64,000 nucleotides of DNA, taken from NCBI RefSeq assembly GCF_000005505.3, contig NC_016133.3, forward strand, positions 56,447,237 through 56,511,236. Direction: 5' to 3'. The first letter of the stretch is position 1, and every line of letters starts with the position of its first letter. Of the stretch, positions 35,401 through 47,368 are shown piece after piece. The translations under genes and the position numbers were made by a program. This DNA comes from Brachypodium distachyon (lineage: Eukaryota > Streptophyta > Magnoliopsida > Poales > Poaceae). The notes below the pieces were generated by a model. The model saw only the letters and a program-made list of their open reading frames with translations, made no database searches and was not told where the DNA came from.

Positions 35401-38017
35401 CCTCACGTCTCCTCCTCGCGTCCCAGGCACCATAGATGGCGCGCCTCTGCAGTCCTGCCGCCTCCCTTCCCCTCTTCGTGCCCTAGCCGCGCAGGACGGC
35501 GTGCCTCTACTGCTGTCTAGGCCGGCGTCCTCTGCTGCTGTCCACGCCGGCGTCGCAAGGAGCTTGAAGAAGGACCCCAATCCCGAGAGCTTGAAGCACA
35601 AGGAGTGGCGCCACTGGGCTGCGGAGTTGAAGAGGTCGTAGGAGGATGTCGCCGTCCGAGCCCTTGCCGCCGCCGTGGAAGAAGATGACCTTGTAGCTGA
35701 GGCGGCGCAGGCGGCGCGGAACCAACAGTTGGCAGCACAGCAGGCGCTCCTCCTGTACAATCAGCAGGCCGTGGCCGACGCATTTGCCCACCAAGCCGCC
35801 AGCTTGGCGAGTCAATCTTCTGGGAACCGCCTTCCTCGGAACACGTCGCCGCCCATGTCATCTCCGATGTACGGCTACCGGCCTGCAATCAGCCACTTCT
35901 CTCTGCGCAGCCAATCCCCGGAGGTGGGCGACTCGGTGCTGTTTGCGGGTGCACCGTCGGCGCTCGACCTCAACGCCATGTACAACCCCGGTGACTCGCC
36001 AATGCTGCAACAGATGCCTCCATGCGCCCGCGGTATCCCCTATGGTCGGAATCTGTTCGGTTCTCCCTCCCCGACGGCCGTGGTACCGGATGCCCGGAAT
36101 GTGTTCGATGAATTGTCACCGGTGAATGAGGTACATATTTCACTAATTCAACTAGTGTCTTTTGAACTTTTTGATGTGGTTTGATCGATACGATGTTTTT
36201 TGATCACAATAGGCATATACTATGATGATGATCAAATGATGCAAGAGATGATAAAGGAAGGTGGGCAGCAAGATGCTGGGCAAGACAGTGGGCAACAAGA
36301 TGATGGGCAAGACGGTGTGCAGCAAGAAGAGGAAGATGGTGGCCAAGAAGAAGAGTTTGATGACGTGACAGTGCATTTCCTTCAGTTCAGAAACGTTCTA
36401 GTGCAGTCCGGCCGCTCGGGCGTCTCCTCCCGTCGCGTCCAATGCTTCCTGCCGGCTCCCTGCCGCGCGCCTCCCCAGACACCACGGCCACGTCGACGGA
36501 GAGCTTGTAGACGCGGCCGTTGTTGCAGGTGACGCCATGGAGCTTGGAGATGAAGCCTTTGTAGAATTGTAGGGGGAGGAGAAGATGGAATTCGTCCAGT
36601 TGTGGGGAGAGAGCGAGTGCTGGAGGCTCGACATGCACACCTCGTCGTTCGGGTCAGCGTAGGACGGCTCTGGCAGTAGGACGAGCACGGCCGCAATGGC
36701 GAAGGCGACATGTCGGAGGTGGTGTTGGCTCGGCCGCTCGTTGTGCGGGAAGAGAACTTCGGGTGTGGTAGTGCGGACGAGGAGAGCAGAAAAAAAAAAG
36801 GAAAAAGTATTTGGGGACAAGAATTTGAGGGACGTTGTTGGGTGATTGGGCGGACATGAGACGGACACATGTCCATTTGCTCCCCCAAACGAGCAAAAAG
36901 TGGACAATTTCGGACAAAATTTGGGTTAGCCCATTGGAGATGCTCTTACCAGGGATCAAACTCCAATTTTGACGTCATGTGTGTCTCATTTTAAATGGAC
37001 ATTTTCAATGGTAGGCGGTGCACCCATCGACAATGAGGCATAATGGATGACTTCGTTGATATCAAGATGTTCCGCGACTCCGATCTTCTGTGCGTGTTGA
37101 TACTATGGTACTGTCAAGTTTCGCCTGTCTTTTTTGAATCAGGGCTATCAAGTTTCGCCTATTATTCTGATACTAGCTAGTCTAGTGCACGCATATATAA
37201 ATCACCCCGTGTAAATTAATGAATTAACGTCGTTCAAAGGGCACAGATGAAGAAAAAAAAGTTTGGACTTGACAAATGTAGCTAGCATGGCACGATCGAG
37301 AAGGATGATCTCCAAGCTAGTTGCATGTTAAAAGCTTTAATAAGTTGCATGCTATTATGCATCTGCATACAATTATGCATGCATGTTCGTCTAATTACGA
37401 CGTCAATATTATACTAGGCGAGAAGGAAAACGTCCACAAATTTACCCCGAACCAGGAAAAGGCTCTAGCAAGGAAAAATCAACTAACTAGATGTCCCAAT
37501 GCGTTATTTAAATAGCCCATTTGATAATCTTTAATTAATTAGCTCAAGGATCGCAACAAACAAATTAACACCTTCAATTCATTCATCCATCGATCTATGG
37601 TGTTCAATTAATTTGAAAAAAAGAAGAAGAAAGCTGGTATATAATGCATGGATTATATATACGCTACGCACCGATGGTGTACTCGAAGACGACGACGACG
37701 GTGAGGATGGCCCAGACGGAGTGGCTGACGATGTCGCTGGGCTCGCGGAGGAAGACTAGCAGCGTGATGAGCGCCAGCGCCGTGGCCACCTTGGCCGAGT
37801 ACACCGGCTTCCGCGGGTCCTTGCGCGCGAACGCCCACATCTCGCGCGCCCCCGCCAGCACCGCCCCCGCCGCCCGCCGCAGCGCCGGCGCCCGATCCCT
37901 CTCTTCTCCGGCTCCGGCGGCGACGGCGCCCCAGTCGAACGCCTGCAGCAGCGGGTCGCCCAGCCCGCCGCCTCGCTGGTGGTAGTCCAGCGTCGACCGC
38001 AGCTCCGGCGACCCCAT
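32445..38017 (-). CDS. ALMT: Aluminium-activated malate transporter family anion channel
   Basis: Five exons: 38017-37672, 34163-34026, 33928-33659, 33540-33404, 33320-32445. They give 588 residues. The N-terminal half has several membrane helices ([38 protein letters not shown] then [40 protein letters not shown]). The cytosolic C-terminal half has the family WEP motif ([12 protein letters not shown]) and SGALRHC-like sequence ([20 protein letters not shown]). ALMTs are malate and other anion channels of the plasma membrane or tonoplast. This sequence reads most like the vacuolar ALMT4/5/6/9 clade, but I cannot place it firmly. The ATG at 38017 was chosen because it is the first in frame; the upstream in-frame codons offer only a GTG. 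The 3.5-kb first intron contains two transposons. The gene shares a 548-base divergent promoter with FCF2. Confidence 0.93.
34213..34850. mobile_element. Foldback element with long inverted repeats, probably MULE-type MITE
   Basis: Inverted arms of about 110-120 bases start GGGAGAAAATTTCATATTTG and end with CAAATATGAAATTCTCTC. Both carry repeated (A)TATGCCACT words. The core is AT-rich and non-coding. The flanks (CTTAACAA and TCTAACAA) give at best an imperfect target duplication, so the superfamily is inferred from resemblance to the element at 30347. It lies in ALMT intron 1. Confidence 0.65.
35073..36945. mobile_element. PIF/Harbinger-type element, non-autonomous, with gene fragments
   Basis: The ends are GAGCATCTTCAATGGGCTAC and, inverted, GAGCATCTCCAATGGGCTAA. 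A TTA target duplication flanks both sides (35070-35072 and 36946-36948). Length is 1,873 bases. Near both ends the sequence repeats TTTGTCCG and GGACAT words. I see no DDE transposase. The interior has a plus-strand frame (35675-36184, Ala/Gln-rich then Ser/Pro-rich) and an acidic Gln-rich stretch (36240-36370) of unknown origin. A receptor-kinase fragment lies on the minus strand at the right (36490-36690). Overall it resembles a Pack-MITE-like carrier. It is inserted in ALMT intron 1 on the opposite strand to nothing essential that I can see. Confidence 0.75.
36490..36690 (-). pseudogene. Captured fragment of a BIR-like LRR receptor kinase gene
   Basis: In one frame the minus strand reads [20 protein letters not shown], then HSL and [12 protein letters not shown]. 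After a frame change it reads [20 protein letters not shown]. This is the N-terminal signature of BIR1/At1g27190-type receptor-like kinases: the signal peptide end, DPxDExCLxxLxxSL, NWT, and [12 protein letters not shown]. It stops short of the leucine-rich repeats. With a frameshift and no further domains it is non-functional. It lies wholly inside the Harbinger-type element. Confidence 0.65.
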
Positions 38018-38565
38018 GACCGACCGATCGATCACGAGGGTCCGGCCGGCCGGGGCTCCGCCTTTGCTCCGCCCGACCTATTTATGCATCCTTCCTTCTC
38101 CGGTTCCCCCAGAGCTTCATGGCTGGATGCCTGGATCCATCGCGGTTCGCAAACAAACCGTCTCGTATTGTATTTCCGGTATTGTTGTTGGCAGCTCTCC
38201 CATCAATGGTGGCCTTCTTCCTTTCCGGCCCAGGAAGAGGTCGGCCCACTCTGGCCCATGAAGCTTCCTTCCCTGCCAAGGAATAGCTGGGCCTACTGTG
38301 TGGCCCATGTTGCTTCCTTCCCGGCCCACACAGGAAGACCCAAACTCCCCGCGGCCGCGAACTGTTTGCTCCTCCTTTAGCCCTACCCCGCCGACTCTCT
38401 CCCCAATCGCAGTCCTCCTCCTGCCCGCGCCGCCGCCGAGTCGGGTTCCTCTCCAGCTCTTCTCCACTCCACCGTCCCCAGCCCCGTCGCTGCCGCTTGA
38501 CGCAACGATCCCTGGGCGCGAGACGCGAGAGCTCTATCTGAGTTTTAGAGGCGGGAGCGGTAGCG
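38018..38565. promoter_or_regulatory. Divergent ALMT-FCF2 promoter with clustered site II motifs
   Basis: Between 38220 and 38330 GGCCCA or its complement occurs at least five times (near 38226, 38242, 38253, 38287, 38300 and 38323). Site II elements of this kind bind TCP factors and are common in promoters of ribosome-biogenesis genes, which fits FCF2 on the right. A TATA-like CATAAATA lies at 38079-38086 on the minus strand, about 65 bases from the ALMT start. FCF2 itself shows no TATA box, only a C/T-rich leader. Confidence 0.55.
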
Positions 38566-40295
38566 ATGTCGGAGGCGGCGGCAGCGCCGATCGGCCTGTC
38601 GTGGGCGCCCAAGCTGCCCTCCCTGCCGGCGGCCGGGGGCGGTAAGAAGGGCTTGGGGACAGACCTTAGCGCGCACGGGTCGTCGCTCTGGAAGCCCGGG
38701 AACGAGCTCGTGGACGGGCTCTTCGTGGCCCCGAGGGACCCGAGGAAGGTCAACAAGCTGGCAAGGAAGAACGTCAAGGACACCACCGGCAAGGGCTGGT
38801 GAGCTGCGCCCCCGCTTGCTAATTTTGGTACTAGGGTTATAGGAGGCGTGTGCTTATGATTTTGTTACTACTTTGTTTTTTCCAGGTTTGACATGCCGGC
38901 GCCGAGCATCACACCCGAGTTGAAGAAAGACCTGCATATTTTGCAGGTATATGGTGTTGCACTTTGGTGCATTGTTGTCAGCAATAGTACTTTGGTGTAA
39001 CTGAGAAACTGAGAACTGCGTGTCTAGTATTCTTAGGAAGGTGATCCTGAATTCCTGATGGGCAAGCATCAGCCATTCGATAGCAAATGTGTAGTAGTAG
39101 TGCTGAAGCCATGGTAGATCATGCCCACTCTTCGTTTTGTCTTTTGCTTGTGTCATAGCGGAACTTAGGATAATGATAGGTTTCTCCTGCAACAGATGAC
39201 ACCCGTTTTTCTTTTCTATGATCCCAGAAGGAGATAAAATATCCGTTATACTACATGCATGGTTTGTTGAACATTTCGCATAACATCTGTATTTTCTTCC
39301 TTGGACGGTTATGTGATAGCTTTGTAGTCTGATCTAACTGTTCTACTTTTAAAAGAATTAAATGCTGTGAGTTAAAATACAATGTAAATGTCCAAGCTCA
39401 ATGTTCGATGTGGCTATGTCTAGTTCTTCAGTGTTTTTCTTTTTTGGTGGCTCAAACATAATATGCTCGGCTATGTTTTGCAGCTGAGGCATGTAATGGA
39501 CCCTAAAAGGCATTTCAAGAGGTCTGGTAAATCCAAGGTCCTTCCGAAGTATTTCCAAGTAAGTGATCAAGTAGGCTAGTCTTATTAGTGTTTTAGATAT
39601 TCTCACCGTTGAAAACTTTGAATGCTCATCAGTAGCTAATGTGATGAATATTTCGATGATGGGTTTAGATCGGTACAGTTATTGAGCCTGCACATGAGTT
39701 CTGGTCAAGTAGGCTGACAAAGAGGGAGCGGAAGACAACATTGGTTGACGAGCTCTTGTCAGACCAAAAACTCAAGAACTACAGGTAAGCCCATCATACT
39801 TTTCGTTCTACATGCAGCGATACCTGGAGGCTCGGTGTCTTTGTTCTTGTTGTCACCTGTCAGTACAAGTTTGTGTTTTTAATTGCATATGCCAGTATAA
39901 CCCATTTGAATGAGAATTCATCTGTATGTATGTAGTCATACAACAACAGAACCATACTCTCAAAATATACTCAGTTAGATTCTGAAGCAAGGTTCCACCG
40001 TTCCAATGCATGAATCATTGTCTTTATTTTGAAGTATGCGTCTTTTTTTCTCTCTGTTATGAGAAAAATAAGAAAATAGAACTTTTTGTAGTGGATTTGA
40101 ATAAAAACACTGTAGAAGATGATGCATCTTTTCCATTTAACTAGAGCATTCATGAAACTGAACACCATCGCTCCATTAAAATGCAGGATGGGTAAGGTAA
40201 GGGAAATTCAGGAGACCCGAAAGCCAGGCGGCAACGAAAAGTGGAAGAACAAGGGCAGGCAAACATTTAAAAGGGCCAAGGATAGGCGGAAATAA
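38566..40295 (+). CDS. FCF2: rRNA-processing protein FCF2 (Tdif2-like)
   Basis: Five exons: 38566-38798, 38886-38946, 39484-39558, 39669-39784, 40187-40295. They give 197 residues. After a short low-complexity N-terminus the Fcf2 domain is clear: TTGKGWFDMPAPSITPELKK, then DLHILQLRHVMDPKRHFKRS, then PKYFQIGTVIEPAHEFWSSR and LTKRERKTTLVDELLSD. The C-terminus is strongly basic (KWKNKGRQTFKRAKDRRK), typical of nucleolar proteins. Yeast Fcf2 is part of the small-subunit processome and is needed for early 18S rRNA cleavages. The human relative is DNTTIP2. The frame is continuous through all four introns. Site II elements in the promoter support a growth-linked role. Confidence 0.94.
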
Positions 40296-40876
40296 TATCA
40301 TGCTGTAAATCTTGTTTGCAGTATGGAAGAACAGAGGAATGGAGGCAAACAGAAAAGACTGAGCACATTCATATTGTACTTGCCCTCAGTGCGTTATAGA
40401 TTTCAATTTCTGTAACGTGCTCAATTTCTGATGTAATATGACGACAGCACTTCCAGTTCTATGTCTGAATTTTGAGCAGGATGCTTTCACCTCAACAAAA
40501 CCGTGACAAATATCTGGCTGATACATATGCATAGCTTCTGAATCAAAGCGCACAATGAGTCCGCCTCGCTTGGCATAACGACATGTATGAAATGGCTACC
40601 AAATGACCGAGAAACCATCAGGACCAACATATTAAACCACATCTCATGTACATACATATCTTCCTATTAGTCCAAGATCATGACATTCTACTAGCAAAAC
40701 CCAGCTTTTCCATCCATAGGTCAACCTGGAGACTGGTAATTTCTCTCCCCTCTTTCTCTCCTTGTTACAGCCTTACAGGTAGTACAGCAGAGGCAAAATA
40801 TGGAGATGAGCGGTAAATCTAATCAAGTAACTGGTAAAGAAAATAGCTGATACTCTACTGGCAATGCTGCTGTTTT
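40296..40876. other. Convergent 3' flanks of FCF2 and the NHL gene
   Basis: The two genes end tail to tail, 581 bases apart. This stretch should contain both 3' UTRs. I see no other feature. Confidence 0.5.
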
Positions 40877-43800
40877 TTAACCCATGTAATTGATGCGGTG
40901 CCGCAGCCCGTTCTGCTCATATGCTGCGTCGCCGTAGCTCGTGGACTTGATTTCCACGGCGCGGCGGGCGCTGTCCCCTTCCTGCACAGCCCCAAAGACG
41001 ATCTCGTTCGCAGCCTCGCAGCTTGGCTCGTAGAAAGTTTGCGGTCCTGCAGAGTACTGCTTGTGGTGTTGCAGGTACTGCTGGTGGTGTACTTGTTGCT
41101 GCTGCTGCTGAGGTGATTCTCCATTCCACCCATTGTACTGAGCCCGACCATGCCGGATGTGGTGGATCTTCTCTGGCTCCTTTGACATGAAAGCATAGTT
41201 CTTCCGAGGGGTTGGTGTCCTTGTATCCAGTGGTGGAGGTGTCTCGCCGTGCGGGATGGCATAGCTTTCTTGTACTGGCCAAGAATTCGCTCTGGCCTGC
41301 TGATAATGATGAGTGTTTAAGCGCTTCTTCCTGGAAAATGCTGCACCAATGATCTCTGCCACAGATGATTTTGCTCCACCAATTAGCTTGCCAACTGAGC
41401 TGAAGAACCCCTCTTCGACTTCTTGTTTCTCGGAATCATCCTCGTTTGGGATTAGTGGGGGTCGAAGGGAAGACTTTAGTGGCTTCTGGATCTGGTACGG
41501 AGGGATGCTTGCAATGCTGGCTTTTGGTGGAGTCTGGAGTTCCTGCAAGGTAAAATTTGCATTCCAAACAATGTTGCGATCAAATTTATTGCACAAGATC
41601 CCTGGGAGAAAACAATAACTGAAAGAAGAATGCAAGTATAAGATGGCAAATAACTGTAACATTAGCCTCGAGGAGAAGGATAGCATAAACCTACAGGATT
41701 ATGTTGTTTCTTGTGTTATGTTTTGAAAATATTTCCTATTGAATAATTCTTACCGGCGTTTATACAACTTTCCAATGCCCGGCCTAGTTAATCAGAAGAG
41801 CTTCTACTTTGGCTTGGGCAATTCAAATACATCAGTTGTAGTTCTGTTCAGATTTCCGAGTAATGTTAGCTGGAGTTTCACTGTTCCTTTTCTTTTTTGA
41901 TAAGAGGATATCCACTGGTAACTGGATTGGTAACTATTACCTTGAAGTTTCCAATAATTAGTTATTTAACCCACCAATTTCATCTAGAATGCTGAACTGG
42001 TAGTGAACAAGCTGGTAAACTATGTGTGGGGCTGTGGGCATACTGAGGAAGCAGGCTGGGGCCATTGGATGATGCACATTAGTACAATGAGTGACAAAAG
42101 ACTGATGGCAACATATTCATGTGCTGGCCTGCTCGGGTACAGCAGGTCCATGGTCCATTGTAGCCCTTGCCTTATTTGCCAATCTGCCAATCTGTCAGAG
42201 AAGGTACATGATGTTTTTTCCTCAAAAGACAAATAAATCAGTAAGCACTTACATCTTCTGTTGACACCATCCCTAAAACCCTGCGTTGAAGCAATGCAAG
42301 CATGTAGCCAAAGAAAGCGGCAGCAAGAAGCAGTGCTACTCCTGTAGGAATGCAACTTATGTAATTAGATACACAGTACAGAGGTTGAAAAGCTAAGTTG
42401 CGTACGTACTAAGGAATTTAGGTCAAGTAACTACTACAGAATATACAACGAATATACCTAGAGGAAAACCAGCTTCATACTGGTATACACAATCGTCAAA
42501 GTGGAGCTGAATCTCCCGAATTGCTTGGTTTCCTCTGTCAATCACCAAAAGGGAGCAGCTACTGGCAATGTAACGGACTTCAAAATCAGTAGAAAATTTT
42601 GCATCATCACTTGGCCCATCAACATGCCCTCCTCTGCTTGATTTCCCACCGGCAATAGTTGTAACCCCTAAAAGTGAGAATGCAATATGTCAAGTAATTC
42701 TCCCTGTACTAGAAAATAGAAATTACTGCATAAGGATGGCAGATTATCTACGTTGAATTTTACTGACAAGAAACTCGGTTAATATAAAGTCTCAAGTAAC
42801 TTTGAAGATTGCAATATAAATATGCATGTTAGAAGAATACTGAAATGTAAGACTTATAGTTAAATCAGTTTTCCCCTTCAATTTCTAGAAATCAAGCATT
42901 ATGTATATAAATAGCACTATGAGAAGTTTGTGAAACTGTAGGATTTTAATCTAGATTTTCCATCACGATACCTCCGGAATATCATGCTCTAAGGAGATTT
43001 GCTCAGACTGAGTACATAATCTTTGACATTGATTTACACTTTTCATCCTTCCAAATGCAATTTTAAATGCAGGTGCCAGGTAATAAATACATGCTGGGGG
43101 AGCCCAACAAAGCCAAAAGGCAGAACATAGGATGCTTGGGAGAACAGACAAAACCATGTGCATATAATATACACCACAAGACATTTTAGCTTACCTGTAT
43201 CACTGATCTTTCTAACAGCCATGTTCATAGCATCAGCCACGTAAATGTTACCCCTGCCGTCCACCGTAAATCCCTTTGGATGGTTCATCTTTGCTTCTCG
43301 TAGCCTCCCATCAACATGACCAGGATATCCTTCCGGTGAACCAGCAACAAGCTTTGGTCTACTATCTGCATTGTTCAGTCCGGTAACACAAGATGAAACC
43401 GCGTTCAATATACCACAAAGTCTTCTTTTACTGAACATGGATAGCAATCTCATATTCTCATCATCACCTTACAGAAAATGTGCACATCAAAAAGGTGGAT
43501 CACAGGGTAACAGGTAAAGTTATATAAGGACAACAATCATATCAAAGTCAGGATATCATCATGTCGACTTGTCCTTTTCAGTATAAATTATAAGATCAAC
43601 TTGAAGAGATTACTACCATGAACTTTTATAAATAAACCGAGAATGTTTTGAATGATCTTAAAAAATTGGGACCAGATTGCCCACGCTTATATCTGTAAAT
43701 TACAAATGTTGATTGCGCATCAATTGACCAGGGTACAAAAGAAAATACTTGAACAACATCACAATTGCAAACTCCTAACTAACCAAAAAAAAGGAGCACA

Positions 43801-44531
43801 TCACAATCAAGAGATAGGCCAGACCAAAATTCATGACTCCAACCAACCCACAGCATGCATCAGCATCAGCACCAACCTACCAATCCCTTCGCGAACATCT
43901 AGTAATCAGCAGAATCCCACAGGGGCACTAACTAACACTGCTGCATGCCAAAATTAGGGGAGGGCTAGAAAGAGGGCTCACATCGGGACAGCGGCAGCGC
44001 AATCCTGTAGATGTTGCTGTTCATGGAGTCCATGACGAGCAGCTCGCCGCCCTGGGTGACCTCAACGGCGTACGGCTCGATCCCCAGCTTGCTGCCGTCG
44101 AAGACCGTCTCCACGGTGTAGCCGCCCTCGTACTTCACCATGGATTTCGCTCCAGTCGCTGCTCCCAACCCAGAGAGAAAGAAAGCAAACATTGTTTCAG
44201 GAAAACCAAAACCCCCGAATCAAGAACCTGGCAAGCGGCTACATTACCGGGGATTTCGGCAATCACCTGTCTTGGTCGTCGATTTCAGCGACCACAGCCG
44301 CTTGAGCACCGCCGACGCCGCATTGGAGAGGAACCCGCTCACCACCTCTGCAAAAACAGTAACGAATCACTTCATCAGAAACCGGACACCAAATCGAGAA
44401 AAAACGCCGAATCAAGAAGCCCCCGAACCGAGCTCACTTGCGGGGTAGGACGACGCGGAGGCGGGAGGAGCCAAGGCGCCGAGCAGGAGCGCGGCCACCA
44501 GCAGCAGCGCCGACGCCCTGGCGGCACCCAT
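40877..44531 (-). CDS. NHL-repeat membrane protein (At1g70280-like)
   Basis: Seven exons: 44531-44438, 44347-44267, 44161-43982, 43365-43195, 42667-42458, 42341-42253, 41542-40877. They give 496 residues. A signal peptide (ASALLLVAALLLGALAPPAS) leads into NHL beta-propeller repeats (about 60-210: GIEPYAVEVTQGGELLVMDS; NHPKGFTVDGRGNIYVADAM then NMAVRKISDTGVTTIAGG; SLLVIDRGNQAIREIQL). A transmembrane helix follows at about 246-266 (VALLLAAAFFGYMLALL). The C-terminal tail is long and polar, with a Gln/His-rich stretch (SPQQQQQQVHHQQYLQHH). The layout fits the plant NHL proteins with one membrane span, whose function is poorly known. The propeller would face the lumen or apoplast. I do not assign a pathway. 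Confidence 0.9.
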
Positions 44532-47368
44532 TGGGGCTGCAGCAACACAGTCCCTGCCCCGACAGCACGCAGCCAAGAAGTGGGGAGGGAAAGTTGTACC
44601 GGGCAGGCGGAGGATGATTCAGTGGGAGCGGGAGGCAGGCATTCGTCCGGGGGAGGACAAAAGCAAAGAAGGCGGCTCAGATCGAGGAGGGGAACCGGCG
44701 GGGGTGGGGGGAAACCACCGAGAATCCGAGCTTTTCTTGCGCGAAAGAGAGCGTACGGGGAGAGATTAACAAGGAGGCGCGGAGAAAGAGACAAGAGAGT
44801 GGCTGTTTCGGCTGCTGCTGCCACTCCAGACTCCACTCCACACTCCACTCCCCTTCTTGCTCTTGTGCTGCTTCCTTGGCTCGACAGAAGAGAATTGTTT
44901 TTCTTCTTCTGGGGTTTGGAAGATGAAATTGGGAGGAGGGTCACGTGCAGCAGAGGGCCAAAGGGTGGTGTTCATCCGTCATTCCGGCTCTTCATTAAAA
45001 TCTCTGGACGGCCGCCTTTTCATTGGTGGAATCTAGGCTGGGAAAAAGAACAACTTTTTTTGTTTGGCCAAAGGTGTTTCCCGCAGGGAAAAAAAAAGAT
45101 AGGAGTACTACGTTAGTGCGTGCTAAATCAATGTAGAAATGATTGTGCATCGAACATTAAATCATCATGGCGAACATTAACTTGTGATTCGGTAAAAAAA
45201 GATTAACTTGTGCACAAACATAGCACTACAGATGATATCCTAAAGATATGGCTGGATGGAGGACTAATTAAAGGTCATAAAAAGCATCGACAACGTAGGC
45301 ATAATGTGTATCGAATAGATCAAAAATTTATATCTAAATTAAAGTCACATGTTACGAAGAAGAAATCCTGATGGCAAACAAATGACGCAATTTTATTTAT
45401 CTGATAGTGGCTACTTTTTAGTCGATTTGGAAATACCCTTTTGAAGGTATTCTAATCAATTTGTACTTGCGCGAACCATGGTCAAACCACATGTTTTTTA
45501 TTCTGAAGGAGGAAAACCTTCTAGCCTCTGCATCAACAAATACACGCAAATCATTCATTGCCAGAGGCGCATGATGTTGTCGAGACCGAATGGTTCTGCG
45601 GTCAACCAGACAAATGGCAATTCTCTCTTTGGCCTTCTGAAATGCGAGCCTAGACGTCACATGTGTCAAATGACTTGATCTATCACATCTGGGTTGTGTG
45701 AGGGTGAGAATGTCCGTCCGAAGAGTGATGGTTATCCGATCCAATTATCGATAATTGTGTTTCTTTCTGTAAAGCCTAAACACAAAAGGTGTGTTTTTCT
45801 GTAATTTACCTAAAAAAACTAAAATGAAAATATGTTTTTTTTCTGCGAGGTGAAATGAAACTATCCTATACACAATACACAAGCTGCTCTCGTATGTAAT
45901 TGCATGCACGACGGGAGGATGGGAGCTAACGTAGGAAAGGATGTTTTTTTTCCCAATAACAACGAGCAGCAAGTGGCAGCAGGGAAACACTTTTATTCTC
46001 CGGTCCGTTCCGGGCTTTCGCCGCGCTTTCGGGTTATTTCCTTCCCGTCGGGCTCGGCTCGATCGGGTCCCAAGGGCAGGCAGGCGGCCGGGCGTGCGTG
46101 CCATGCATGTGACAGAGGCCTTGTTTGGGAGTTGGGACCTCGGCCGGGCCGGGAAACGTCCGTTCCGCCGCCTTTCTCCCCGTCTCCTCCTCCTCGCTTT
46201 TATATGGTGCCAGTGGCTGAGGAGTTGCTCAAGCCTGGAAAGCTAGCCGGGGAGGAAACATATCAATCAAGAAAGGGGCGATCAAGAAAAGCACGTTGTT
46301 GCGTCGGTTTCCTTTCCTTGACGTTACGCCCGCATCCGAGGAATGGCCGAACGAGAGGCTCCAGAGTATATATTACGCGCGCGCGTGGGGTGATCGAATT
46401 AACAAAGCTTTGAATCTACTCGCCTTTTCAGCGAGCTGGCCGTGCGTAGTGCAGGATTCTTGCAATATTCGCAGAAAGCTAATGTCGGCTCATTGCCAAA
46501 CGGTCGGCCACACGTATCGACAAAGCTAGCTTGGGAATTGTAGAAATTAGATCAGATGAGGTTTTTTTCCTCTCTATCGTTTAGCTGTAGTCCCAAGCCT
46601 GGAAAAGCTAGCTTGGGATCATTGGTGTAGCACGCACAGATCATGGATCGATAAACAAAGAGTTCGACCCGTTGGTCCCTTGACGTCGTCACGTCGCCAT
46701 CCGAGGAACGGCCCGCCGTTCTATTGGGCCTCCTGCCATTCTTTTTTTCTTTTACCATTCAAACCGGAGATAAAAAAAAATTGGCCTCACCTTTATTAGG
46801 AAGAAGTTTTGATGTTCAGTTACGCCAACAGTTTAGCCATCCAGCGCGTCGTGACACGAGGCGACGTCCCTTCGATTTTGATGAGCACTGGAGATCTCCA
46901 GCATTGGGGGTTCTGAATTCAAGCACAAAGTATAATCTCTCGTAACTACTATGCCGTCAACGCATTGCAATTTCAGACAGACAAAAAGGTAATTGCAAGT
47001 ATATCTAAACATCAGAAAAAGGAAAAGAAAAAAAATCTATCTTTCTAGTCACACTTACAGACTCGCGAGTTCCACTAGTAAAGCAACAGATCAAGGGTAA
47101 AAAAAAACTGAAAACAAGGACCAACTCAACAACCAAAGTCCTGACAGACAAAAATGCACACTTCCTCTAGGGGCTCTCCAAAGATCTGCAGTCGCCTGTT
47201 CGTGTGCTCCAGCATCATCTACCGCCATTTCTCGGGTTAGCATGCAGTTTCCGTGAAAAGACCGGGAATGGGGAATATATATACAGATGGCGAAAGCAAC
47301 AACAAGAACCTCATCTGATCTGATTTCTACAATTTTCACACAGCAGCTGCCTGGTTATGTATATATCC
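44532..47368. other. Intergenic region, NHL promoter to HAK 3' end
   Basis: Positions 44532-45060 are GC-rich and should be the NHL gene leader and promoter. The central part is AT-rich and holds a possible LINE remnant. Positions of about 47090-47368 should be the HAK gene 3' UTR. The overlapping open frames at 45904-46413 have no recognisable domains. Confidence 0.4.
45430..45650 (-). repeat. Possible LINE endonuclease fragment
   Basis: A minus-strand frame reads SRQHHAPLAMNDLRVFVD and then RRFSSFRIKNMWFDHG. The spacing of H(A)PL and F-R-x-x-N-M-W resembles the end of the endonuclease domain in plant LINEs (SDHxPL ... FRFENMW). It is short and otherwise eroded, so the call is tentative. 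Confidence 0.3.

Noticed and set aside
45904..46413. A 169-codon plus-strand frame
   Set aside because: It is low in complexity, overlaps another frame, and has no recognisable motif.
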